A stretch of 64,000 nucleotides of DNA from Candidatus Bathyarchaeota archaeon A05DMB-4 (lineage in GTDB: Archaea > Thermoproteota > Bathyarchaeia > Bathyarchaeales > SOJC01): the NCBI GenBank assembly GCA_019685575.1, contig JABFQO010000004.1, positions 1-64,000 of the forward strand, written 5' to 3'. A program made the position numbers and the translations under genes. Below, piece by piece: positions 35,624-43,874 of this stretch. Positions within the stretch are counted from its first letter, which is position 1. Each line of letters starts with the position of its first letter. The notes under the pieces are model-generated. The model made no database searches and was not told the DNA's origin. It saw only the letters and a program-made list of their open reading frames with translations.

Positions 35624-37221
35624 ATGACTAGAGCGCGAAAAAGAATCTTAATAGCACTAACATTATCGCTTGTCACATTTCTCGCTGCCTTCACTGCCCT
35701 AAAACTTTACTCTAGCGGTCAAGAGCCTGTAGTCGTAAGCGTCCAACCTTCAACGTCCACTCGCCAAATCAACTCCTTCTTCGACATCTACATCGTGTTC
35801 GAAGACTATCCCTCTCAGCCCTTAGATGCTTTCCAGATTTATGTAAATTTCGACAAGAGCCTTATGGAAGTCACGGGAGTCTCACCTGGACCAGTTGTAC
35901 CAGGTGGTGACATTAGCCTATTTCATTATACTCAGACATCGACGGGCATACTTATCGAAGATTTGCCACCTAACGGTATACCACTGCGCGCGCGCAGGTG
36001 GGTTTAGTTATCGCTATAATCCATTTCCACTGCTTAAGCGTAGGAGAATCTTATGTTACAATCCCCTCCAATTCAAGATTTTGGGATATATGGGGCGGCG
36101 TGCATTCGGTATTTTTCTATAATGGGCAAGTGTATCAGGTATATCCAACAGCCAACACAAGCATTCAGCCTTCCACAATCACAGCGCCTTATTCGTCGCC
36201 AATTACCGCTAACGTGAATGTCCAAGGTGTCACTAACTTGTGGATGTTCCAACTTGTGCTGAATTATAACACTGCTTACATCGATGCAGTCGACATCGTC
36301 CCTGGCAGTTTCCTTCCATCACCAACAGTGCTCCTAAAAAACATCGACGACGCTACGGGAACGATCAACTTCGACGTGCAAGCCGGAATTCCAGAGGGAA
36401 CCTCAGGCGACGGAACGCTCGCAACAATAACATTCCACTGCACAGCGTCAGGCCAAAGCGGCTTAACAGTTACTAGTGCGGTTTATTCTGATCCAAACGG
36501 TTTCAACATACCCACGACGACTACAGGTGGCACAATCAACCAGTATACGTACTGGGAACCGATAAAACTACAGAACATTGTCGAATTGCCCTATCCATAT
36601 GCTCTAGTGGACTTGCCTTTCGTCCCGCACGGCTCGCCTGCAGGCTACGCTGAGATCAAGAGTCTGTTCGAAAGCAAAGGATACTCGTTTGACATCGACG
36701 AAAAAGGATCCAAATACCGTGTAGAATCGTTCTTCGATGTCTATACTGAAGCACACCCCATGGAAGAACTCGACGGAACAGTCACATCTTGGTGGTCCAG
36801 CAACATGCTCGAGGACGGTACAAAGGCTTGTTTGCTATCAGCGGAAATGTCGGACGGAACCAGTATGGCTATGGGCTTCATCACTAATGTGCTACCGCCT
36901 GAACAGATGCCTGACGTAGACCCTTACATAATATGGAACGCCGAACCATACTTCTTCATCCAATTCTACTGGTGGTCATGGAACCCAATCAACAAAATCG
37001 TCACTTGGTCATACTGGTGGCACGACTCCCACAACCATCCCAACTGGTTCTGGGGCGTCTACTGGTGGTGGCGAACCTACACAAAAGCCTACTATCTGGG
37101 CTACTGGCCTCCAATCGACATAAACTGGGCATACTGGCAACCTTGGTGGGGCTGGTGGTGGCACTGGGTATACTGGCAACATTGGCATTGGTGGTCAACA
37201 TACTTCCCCTACGATCCATAA
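35624..37221 (+). pseudogene. Secreted cohesin-domain protein with Trp-rich C-terminus, frameshifted at a (GC)5 tract
   Basis: The protein starts at ATG 35624 (AAGGAGG upstream) with a signal peptide (RILIALTLSLVTFLAAFTALKL). Cohesin-like domain 1 follows (FFDIYIVFEDYPSQPLDAFQIYVNFDKSLMEVTGV). The frame breaks in ten alternating G/C bases at 35986-35995; removing one GC joins LRA to QVGLVIAI. Cohesin-like domain 2 (ANVNVQGVTNLWMFQLVLNYN) and a mixed domain follow. The last 85 residues (about 36960-37215) hold about 24 tryptophans plus many Tyr/His. The dockerin-bearing next gene is its likely partner. Frameshift may be real or technical. Confidence 0.75.
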
Positions 37222-37262
37222 CTAAACGGCGCAGACGCTGCTCCTAAAAAGGAGGACTATGC

Positions 37263-38132
37263 ATGAAACCAGCACTTCGAAAAACATTCCCCGCAATAGC
37301 CTTACTGTTTACTATAGCCTTGGCTATGGCAAATTCGTTGGCTGGCCAGTCAACCATCATGGCGACGCATACCGTAATTATATTTGATTTGGCTTTCAAC
37401 CCGCCAAGTCTTACCATCAACGTCGGCGACACGATTCAATGGCAAAACAACGATCCTTTAATTTACACCTTGTGGTTCGTAAACACCAGTGACAGTTCAA
37501 CGTATCTCCTCTCCGACCCCATCCTACCCACTGCATCATGGTCATGGGCGTTCAACGAACCGGTGTCGCTTCAGTACTTTTGTTTCGATAGATTATGGAT
37601 AACAGGCTTCATCAATGTTGTACCAGCTGGAAACCATGATGTTGCAGTAACAAACGTCACACCCAAGAAAACAGTCGTAGGCAACGGCTACGTCACTCCT
37701 ATAAATGCCACAGTGGCAAATGTAGGCGATTTCGCTGAGATCTTTAATCTCACTGCGTATGCCAACAAAACAGCGATCGAAACAAAGACCGTAAGCCTAG
37801 CAATCGGAGAATCTAAAATCATAACTTTCACTTGGGATACAACTGGCTTTATGTTCAAAGGCGTTTATTATCTTAATGTCAGCGCTACGCCAGTACCATA
37901 CGAGACCAATATCGCAAACAACAACTGCATCAGCGCCTATACGGTCAAGGTTACGATTCCTGGTGATATTACTGGCGACTTTTTCGTCAACATTAAAGAC
38001 GTTAACCTAATGCTCATCTGGTGGCAACAAAGAGTCCCACCCGCACCCTCAAACGTAGACATAAACGGCGACAACCTAATCAACATTAAAGACGTAAACC
38101 TAATCCTAAGCAACTGGCTAAAAGACCCATAA
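37263..38132 (+). CDS. Secreted cupredoxin-like/CARDB/dockerin protein
   Basis: This 289-residue secreted protein has a signal peptide (1-28) and a cupredoxin-like domain (about 35-120). Only Cys107 of the usual Cu ligands remains: the His sites read NDPLIYTL and CFDRLWI. A CARDB-like beta domain (about 125-230; NVTPKKTVVGNGYVTPINATVANVGD) follows. The C-terminal dockerin (232-289) has two Ca-binding repeats, GDITGDFFVNIKDVNLM and VDINGDNLINIKDVNLIL. AGGAGG lies seven bases before ATG 37263. Co-transcribed with the cohesin protein 41 bp upstream, so a cohesin-dockerin surface complex is inferred. Confidence 0.85.
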   Translation: MKPALRKTFPAIALLFTIALAMANSLAGQSTIMATHTVIIFDLAFNPPSLTINVGDTIQWQNNDPLIYTLWFVNTSDSSTYLLSDPILPTASWSWAFNEPVSLQYFCFDRLWITGFINVVPAGNHDVAVTNVTPKKTVVGNGYVTPINATVANVGDFAEIFNLTAYANKTAIETKTVSLAIGESKIITFTWDTTGFMFKGVYYLNVSATPVPYETNIANNNCISAYTVKVTIPGDITGDFFVNIKDVNLMLIWWQQRVPPAPSNVDINGDNLINIKDVNLILSNWLKDP

Positions 38133-38235
38133 AACAAGAGAAACAATCAATCTCTCTTCTCTTTTTTGAACGTGTCACGACTATTTTTTTCTCTTGCAAA
38201 GCGCTAAATGCTCATTTACAGTTCTAAACGAGCCG

Positions 38236-39186
38236 CTATATTTTTAAGACTTCTCTTAAATTGGCTTGGTATGGCCCGAGCTTGCCGCCGTAATTTCCCG
38301 CAGAAATCATAATCACACCTGGCACCTTAACCGCGGCTTTTATTCCTTCTTCCATCGCCTTTTTTACGGATTCAATGTTCAAGCCGTTGATGACGATTTC
38401 ATAAACGGAGTGCACGCCTTCTGGAACCTTTGTGTCGGGCACAAGTTTTCTTAGCCTAGGACAGTAGGGATGATTTGTCGAAGCGGTTAACTTGTACTTT
38501 TGCGAACCCGCTTTCGAGCCGGCCCTACAAACGCCGCCTGGAAAAGGCATCACTACGCCTTCAACTTTGCCGTAAATTGCATCCACAGCATTTTCTGCTG
38601 CTTTGAGTCCGGCGTTCCGGTTCTCGGCAAGAATGAGAAAATTTCCGCCAGCGATGGCCTTTGCTGCGCCGAACAAGTCTTCGATTACAAATTCTCCCTC
38701 CATCACTGGAATACGCCACACCTTCCTATCAGCAACCGTGTCTCTTCTTTGAAAGCCGTCGCCGAAGAGTCGAATGCTTCTTCCAACCTTCAACCTTCGT
38801 TTCGCGTCGGGCAACGCATCAAACGCTGCAGTTGTGGGGCAAGTCATTATGCACTGTCCGATGCGCAGTATCATCTGTGCCTTTAAATCGGGTCTTGTTC
38901 TATGAAAAAACTGTACAAGCACGCCCACACGTTTGTCTGGAGTCTTCTCCGCAGAAACGGCGCCTTCTATACCCGCTTCTGCCGGCGACATAATAATAGA
39001 TGAGGCGAAGCCGGTTGCAACTCTCGCCGCGGTGAGTGCCCATTTTTCGTTGTCCGCGGTGATTAGCACGCGGCCTACCCACATCGAAAACATTTCAGCG
39101 AAAGTGTCTTCTATTTTGCATATGTTCCCACTTTCCGAGTCTCTGACCTTGATGTAGTTGTTTTCTTTCCCCAAGACTTCGAGCAT
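38236..39186 (-). CDS. ftr: Formylmethanofuran:tetrahydromethanopterin formyltransferase
   Basis: This 316-residue enzyme transfers the formyl group between methanofuran and tetrahydromethanopterin, a step of the archaeal methyl branch of the Wood-Ljungdahl pathway. Conserved KIEDTFAEMFSMWVGRVLITA and VATGFASSIIMSPAEAGIEG at the N-terminal core, and FPGGVCRAGSKAGSQKYK and GVIMISAGNYGGKLG further on, identify Ftr. The N-terminal 23 residues before the core are longer than in methanogen Ftr (about 297). No other methanofuran gene is nearby. Confidence 0.93.
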   Translation of the reverse strand: MLEVLGKENNYIKVRDSESGNICKIEDTFAEMFSMWVGRVLITADNEKWALTAARVATGFASSIIMSPAEAGIEGAVSAEKTPDKRVGVLVQFFHRTRPDLKAQMILRIGQCIMTCPTTAAFDALPDAKRRLKVGRSIRLFGDGFQRRDTVADRKVWRIPVMEGEFVIEDLFGAAKAIAGGNFLILAENRNAGLKAAENAVDAIYGKVEGVVMPFPGGVCRAGSKAGSQKYKLTASTNHPYCPRLRKLVPDTKVPEGVHSVYEIVINGLNIESVKKAMEEGIKAAVKVPGVIMISAGNYGGKLGPYQANLREVLKI

Positions 39187-39407
39187 TACTTTTCGCTTCC
39201 TGTGCGCTTCAACCCGTTTGATTTAACGCAAACAAGCTTAGACTAATTAATTTTCATGTTCTTTTAACGTTTTTGTGCAGCAGCAAGGGTCTCATAAGAA
39301 AAACCTCTGCAAAAAAGTAGCTACGGAAGTTAGAAACGGCAAAGAAAAGTAAGATTCTAAGCATCACGGCGAATCCATCCTTGAAAAAAATAGAATAACC
39401 AAAACGA

Positions 39408-39425
39408 TTTTTTTTTAAAAAAAAA
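39408..39425 (-). terminator. T9A9 terminator downstream of pdaD
   Basis: A perfect T9A9 palindromic run about 30 bp past the pdaD stop gives an oligo-U end to its transcript. The remaining interval 39187-39407 shows no gene I can support. Confidence 0.6.
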
Positions 39426-39453
39426 TAAAAGAGAAGGTTGCGCGTTCTTCAAG

Positions 39454-40017
39454 TCACGGGTTTTCGCTGTTTTTGTCGTGTACGAAGACTGCCGCTGCAA
39501 TCGCTGTTGTCCATAAACCGCCCTTGTCACCAGTGGCTGATTGTGTTATGTTTGTTGTTTTGATGATGAACCCGCTGGTTTTGAAAAGTTGCTTTCTTTC
39601 GTCCCACGCTGTCTCTGGGTCAAACTGGATGCCCATGGTTGTCGCCAACATCGTGGCGGCCAAATCTTCAGCGTAATCGCCTGCAACTTCGTCTGTCTGG
39701 CCGAAAGAGTGGTGCTCCGAAAGGTAACCGTAAGTTTCTCTTCCATGCGGAATCGCAACGCCAATAGACGCTGCGACTAGTCTGTGCGGTTCGTTGGTCG
39801 AGTTCTTTGCCATTACAACAAACGTGATTTCACCGGGGCTCAGCATTTCCAAGCCTTTCTCGCGAGTTATGAGTTTGCAGCCGGGTGGTATGATGCTGGA
39901 CACGTTTACTATGTTGCATTTTTGGATGCCTGCGCTTCTCAACGCTAACTCAAAGGATTGGAGATAATCTTTGTGTTTGCCGACTCCTTTTGTTAGGAAG
40001 AAGTATTTGGGTATCAT
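39454..40017 (-). CDS. pdaD: Pyruvoyl-dependent arginine decarboxylase
   Basis: This 187-residue proenzyme self-cleaves to make a pyruvoyl group and converts arginine to agmatine, the first step of polyamine synthesis. The cleavage segment is NVSSIIPPG (between Ser40 and Ser41), and [21 protein letters not shown] and AWDERKQLF are typical family stretches. Length is slightly above the 150-165 of methanogen enzymes. With the deoxyhypusine synthase family gene at 8.8 kb this supports an agmatine/spermidine route. Confidence 0.92.
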   Translation of the reverse strand: MIPKYFFLTKGVGKHKDYLQSFELALRSAGIQKCNIVNVSSIIPPGCKLITREKGLEMLSPGEITFVVMAKNSTNEPHRLVAASIGVAIPHGRETYGYLSEHHSFGQTDEVAGDYAEDLAATMLATTMGIQFDPETAWDERKQLFKTSGFIIKTTNITQSATGDKGGLWTTAIAAAVFVHDKNSENP

Positions 40018-40141
40018 TTTGCCTGTTTGCCAGCATAAAAATTAGGGTTCTGTTTATTAAGATTTGCTGTGTCTCAATTCAGTCTTGCAGAGTAACCTCT
40101 ATATGTTTTGTTTTAGTTTTTTCAATGAGAGTGAATGAGCC

Positions 40142-40426
40142 TTGAAAGTCACTGTAAAACTGTTTACGACTCTTAGAGAACTTGCAGGCAAAGGCGAAGT
40201 TACGGTGGAAACAAACAACAAATTAACCGTGGCCACTCTTTTGCGGAAACTAGAAGAGCGCTACGGCGAAGAATTCAGGGAGTACGTGTATGATGAAAAC
40301 GGCAACGTGAAGGGCTTTCTACAGTTCCTCGTCAACGGAAAAAGCGTCGAGACCTTTCAAGGGTTAAAAACCCGACTCAAGGACGGCGACACTGTTGCAA
40401 TTCTTCCTCCAGTAGGCGGAGGCTAA
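40142..40426 (+). CDS. MoaD/ThiS-type ubiquitin-like protein (SAMP-like)
   Basis: This 94-residue beta-grasp protein ends in PPVGGG, the diglycine tail used for adenylation by an E1/MoeB-like enzyme, either to carry sulfur (molybdopterin, tRNA thiolation) or as a small archaeal modifier. The core includes VKLFTTLRELAGKGEV and GDTVAILPPV. Start is TTG 40142. It converges on the methylthiotransferase with a 4-bp overlap. Role (sulfur carrier or protein tag) is not distinguishable here. Confidence 0.88.
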   Translation: MKVTVKLFTTLRELAGKGEVTVETNNKLTVATLLRKLEERYGEEFREYVYDENGNVKGFLQFLVNGKSVETFQGLKTRLKDGDTVAILPPVGGG

Positions 40427-41733
40427 ACAATCTCTCCCTTCAAATGAGATTGAAAAGCGTCAACCACATGCACATTCAAGGTTTTTCCAAGCAAATTATC
40501 TTCACATTGTATCACGATTGGTTTGTAGGCGAAGTTTCGTCCAATCCACGAGTTGGGGTTTTTCCCCTTTTCATCTATCAGCACGGAACCGCTCCAGCCA
40601 ACCCAAGCCTTGTTTTTTTGTAATGCGATTTGCCTGACTATTTTTGCCATCTCTTCACTTCGCCGTTTTATCTCCGCAACGTCGACTTTTTTCTCCATTC
40701 TCTCGGCGGGAGTGTTTGGCCTAGCGAAAAATTTGCTTACATTCACGATGTCAGGTTTGACTTTCTCTACAAGTTGTATCGTGTGTTCAAAGGCTTCTTC
40801 GCTTTCTCCGGGAAAACCGACGATCACGTCTGTGGCGATAGTGGCTTGTGGAAACGTTTGTTTAAGTGTAGATATAACGCGCCTAAAATCGTCAATCGTA
40901 TACTTCCTGTTCATTAACTTTAACACCTCATCATCCCCACTCTGCACTGGCACATGAAAAAACTTGAAAACGTGCGATTTACCTTCAGGGCTAGAAAGGA
41001 AACTGGTAAAACTTTCCAGAAAAGGCTTGAGGCCGTTTGGCGTCATCATGCCTACTCGAATCCAAAAATTCTCTTTGGCGTCGACGTTACAGACATGTTT
41101 CAACAAATCCACAAAGTCAACACCTATGTCCTGCCCATAATATGCCACGTCTTGTCCAGTGAACCAGAATTCTTTGACGCCAGCCTTCAAACTCTTCTCG
41201 ACATAATCGGCAATCTCGTCGATTCTAAAACTCCGCAACGCGCCTCGCGCAAACTTGACACAACAATAACTGCATTCGCCTACGCAACCGTAAGCAACGG
41301 GCGTGATGCCTATTATTGAGTTGACACGGGCACGCGGCAAATTCAGACGCGGCTTGCTCCTCAAAGAATCGTTTAGAAAGACAACTTTTTCGTCGTTCAA
41401 AACCCGTTTAACAACTTCAACTATTCTGTCACCGAAAGCGGGTCCCACAACCGCGTCAAACCGTGCATCACGCATTAGTCGAGGGTAGTTGATGAGGGGC
41501 AAACAACCCGCCACCACTAAACGTTTCTCCGCCGGCACGGCTTTGAGCAAGTGGAACATCTTATTTTCCGTAGGCATCTTGACCCCGCAAGTATTGTAAA
41601 CGACAACATCAGCCTCTTCAACACAGTCAACAAGTTCAAACCCAGCATCGCGTAAACAACCTGCCATAACCTCAGCGTCTGCGATGCTTGAGGAACAGCC
41701 AAAACCCTGAACGAAAACTTTCACTAAGCCCAC
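40423..41733 (-). CDS. tRNA N6-threonylcarbamoyladenosine methylthiotransferase (MtaB/CDKAL1 type)
   Basis: This 436-residue radical SAM enzyme has an N-terminal UPF0004 Fe-S domain (FVQGFGCSSSIADAEV, YNTCGVK, VAGCL). The radical SAM cluster is CVGECSYCCV, followed by FTGQDVAYYGQD, HVPVQSGDD and TDVIVGFPGE. A C-terminal TRAM-like domain runs from about residue 370. In archaea this type adds a methylthio group to t6A37 of ANN-decoding tRNAs. It is divergent from the cdrS-ftsZ operon. Confidence 0.9.
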   Translation of the reverse strand: MGLVKVFVQGFGCSSSIADAEVMAGCLRDAGFELVDCVEEADVVVYNTCGVKMPTENKMFHLLKAVPAEKRLVVAGCLPLINYPRLMRDARFDAVVGPAFGDRIVEVVKRVLNDEKVVFLNDSLRSKPRLNLPRARVNSIIGITPVAYGCVGECSYCCVKFARGALRSFRIDEIADYVEKSLKAGVKEFWFTGQDVAYYGQDIGVDFVDLLKHVCNVDAKENFWIRVGMMTPNGLKPFLESFTSFLSSPEGKSHVFKFFHVPVQSGDDEVLKLMNRKYTIDDFRRVISTLKQTFPQATIATDVIVGFPGESEEAFEHTIQLVEKVKPDIVNVSKFFARPNTPAERMEKKVDVAEIKRRSEEMAKIVRQIALQKNKAWVGWSGSVLIDEKGKNPNSWIGRNFAYKPIVIQCEDNLLGKTLNVHVVDAFQSHLKGEIV

Positions 41734-41861
41734 CGTTGCAAGGACACAAGTTTAACAATAAAACCAAGACATAAATGTTCTCGTTTTTGCAAGAATTTTA
41801 CATGAAAAAGCCATGGAATAATAAAAAGACTTATAAATTAATGGTTCAAACATGTTTAAAT

Positions 41862-41900
41862 CATATTTGTATCATAATATGAACTGCTATATTCTGCAGT
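41862..41900. promoter_or_regulatory. Two aligned inverted repeats upstream of cdrS-ftsZ, candidate operators
   Basis: Repeat 1 is CATATT-N8-AATATG (41862-41881) and repeat 2 is ACTGC-N8-GCAGT (41883-41900). Both have 8-nt spacers, and their centres are exactly 20 bp apart, about two helical turns. They follow TATA-like boxes at about 41830 (TTATAAAT) and 41854 (GTTTAAAT), so they overlap or follow the expected transcription start. Binding by the RHH product is inferred. Confidence 0.55.
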
Positions 41901-41936
41901 ATATGTGTTAGGCTTTACCGAAAGGAGGATTGTGGT

Positions 41937-42095
41937 ATGAAGTTAATAACACTTTATCTTCCCGAGCCCTACATTACCGCGCTAGACAAACTGGTGAACG
42001 AACGATTTTATCCCAACCGAGCAGAAGCGATTCGCGTCGCTATTCGTGACTTAATCAGCATCGAGGTCTGGGGGAGAAAGCCTAATGGCGACTAA
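41937..42095 (+). CDS. CdrS-like ribbon-helix-helix regulator
   Basis: This 52-residue RHH protein starts MKLITLYLPEPYITALDKL and continues FYPNRAEAIRVAIRDLI. The strand (ITLYLP) and the S/N-RAEAIR helix are typical CopG-type features. AAAGGAGG lies upstream of ATG 41937, and its end overlaps ftsZ by 11 bp. In haloarchaea a similarly small RHH protein, CdrS, is encoded immediately before ftsZ2 and controls division genes; the same order here suggests the same job. Confidence 0.85.
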   Translation: MKLITLYLPEPYITALDKLVNERFYPNRAEAIRVAIRDLISIEVWGRKPNGD

Positions 42096-43218
42096 AACTT
42101 CCAAACCCTTGAGCAAAGCGCTTCAATACGCTTGGCAGGACGCAACCGACCAGGATGCCCAACAGCCCGGAAACTGCCGAATCTTGGTTGCTGGCGTCGG
42201 CGGTGCAGGGAACAACATGGTTACAAGGCTAACTGAAATGGGAATCACGAGCGCAGAAACCATAGCCATAAACACAGATGCGCTTCACCTACGAATTTCA
42301 AAAGCTAGACACAAGTTGCTCATCGGCGAGAAACTAACGCGAGGCTTAGGCGTCGGCGGCAACCCAAAACTTGGCAGAGCAGCGGTAGAAGAATCACGCA
42401 AAAAGATTGAAGATTTGCTCTCAGGAGCCGATATAGTATTTGTCGCGGCGGGACTTGGCGGAGGCACAGGAACCGGTGCAGCGCCTGTGGTCGCTGAAAT
42501 TGCGAGAAGAAACGGCGCGATAACCATCGGCGTAGTCACTACCCCTTTCAGGATTGAGAAGGGACGTATGAAAAACGCTGTCCACGCGTTGACTGAACTC
42601 AGACGTGAATGTCACACCGTCGTGGTCATCGATAACAATAAACTCATGCACTTAGTGCCCCAAATGCCCATAAACGAGGCGTTTAAAGTAGCAGACCAAG
42701 TGTTAGCCAACATGATCAAGGGTATCATAGAGACGATCTCAGCGCCTAGCCTCATCAACCTCGACTTTGCAGATTTCACAACGATAGTCAAACGCGGCGG
42801 CATCGCGGTTGTTGGCATCGGTGAGTCAGACGCTCCAAACCGTGCAGAAGAGGCGGTCAAAAAAGCCTTGTGCAGTCCGTTGCTTGATATTGACTATGCA
42901 GGCGCGACTGGTGCTTTGATACATGTCACGGGTGATAGTCACATGACCATTGAAGAAGCAAACAGAGTCGGTGAAATAGTGACTGAGATGATGCATAACG
43001 ACGCCCTAGTGATATGGGGCGCCAGAGTGAACCCTGAAGTAAACGGTGTGCTCAAAGTAACCCTCGTCATGACCGGCGTAAACTCGCCCTACCTGTTCAG
43101 CGGATATGGGACAATATCGCCAAAACTCTACAACCTCGAGCCCTACACTAGCGAACCAGAAAAACCATTAAACATCGAATTCAAAAACCTATATCAACTA
43201 GAAAATTTCGACGCTTAA
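42085..43218 (+). CDS. ftsZ: Cell division protein FtsZ
   Basis: This 377-residue tubulin-like GTPase forms the division ring. The tubulin signature is GGGTGTG at residues 125-131, preceded by VAGVGGAGNN (37-44) and followed by TPFRIEKGRM and the T7-loop NLDFADF. The N-terminal 30 residues are a variable extension. The gene overlaps the preceding cdrS-like gene, so both are expressed together. Its C-terminal tail beyond about 340 is polar and may anchor partner proteins. Confidence 0.95.
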   Translation: MATKTSKPLSKALQYAWQDATDQDAQQPGNCRILVAGVGGAGNNMVTRLTEMGITSAETIAINTDALHLRISKARHKLLIGEKLTRGLGVGGNPKLGRAAVEESRKKIEDLLSGADIVFVAAGLGGGTGTGAAPVVAEIARRNGAITIGVVTTPFRIEKGRMKNAVHALTELRRECHTVVVIDNNKLMHLVPQMPINEAFKVADQVLANMIKGIIETISAPSLINLDFADFTTIVKRGGIAVVGIGESDAPNRAEEAVKKALCSPLLDIDYAGATGALIHVTGDSHMTIEEANRVGEIVTEMMHNDALVIWGARVNPEVNGVLKVTLVMTGVNSPYLFSGYGTISPKLYNLEPYTSEPEKPLNIEFKNLYQLENFDA

Positions 43219-43874
43219 ATCCTCAACACTCTTTTTTTAAGATTCAACCCCTCTCTTTTCAACCGCATCTGCCAAGGAATCGCTTTCCCACAAGCAACGA
43301 CTCGGCCCTTTTTTATGGCGAGGATTATTTCGTCTTTTTCCAAATCTGCCTTCACCAGACTGTAAGCCATCCCGATCTCGGGTGCATAGTGAGCATCGCT
43401 TCCTCCAGTTTTTGGAAGATTAAACGCTTCGGCGAGTTTGTGATTGATGTAGTTTGAGAAACTAAAAGGAATCGAAGAGGCGTTTATCACTTCTATGGCG
43501 TCAAACTTTTTCGTCACGTGCATCCGCATTTTCCCTCGGTATAAAGCAGTAGGATGAGCGGCGACGGCGATGCCACCAGCTTGATGAATTTCTTTAATAG
43601 TAGTCGACGCATCTTGTTTGGGCGGAAATTTCTCCGTGACACCAAGCGCCAACACATGCCCATGAATAGTGCTTACCTCGATGCCTGGAATGATTAAGAA
43701 ATCTTTGTGTCTGCTCAGCTTTAACGCGGCTTCGATACAGTCATGGTCAGTTACGGCAACCGCGTCTAACCCGTTCTTTCTAGCGTAAGTCACCAGTTCT
43801 TTGGGTGTTATAGTAGAATCATAAGAATAGCACGTGTGGACGTGAAGGTCAATTTTGAGCGGCAACGACTTCAC
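43215..43874 (-). CDS. PHP-domain phosphoesterase
   Basis: This 219-residue metal-dependent phosphoesterase of the TrpH/YciV type has DLHVHTCYSYDS at the N-terminus, TDHDCIEAAL, GIEVSTIHGHVLALG, VAAHPTALYRGK and GGSDAHYAPEIG, supplying His/Asp ligands for a trinuclear site. Substrate may be a nucleotide or short RNA. Its GTG overlaps the metG stop by 3 bp (GTGA), so they are translationally coupled. It converges with ftsZ (4-bp overlap). Confidence 0.85.
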   Translation of the reverse strand: MKSLPLKIDLHVHTCYSYDSTITPKELVTYARKNGLDAVAVTDHDCIEAALKLSRHKDFLIIPGIEVSTIHGHVLALGVTEKFPPKQDASTTIKEIHQAGGIAVAAHPTALYRGKMRMHVTKKFDAIEVINASSIPFSFSNYINHKLAEAFNLPKTGGSDAHYAPEIGMAYSLVKADLEKDEIILAIKKGRVVACGKAIPWQMRLKREGLNLKKRVLRI

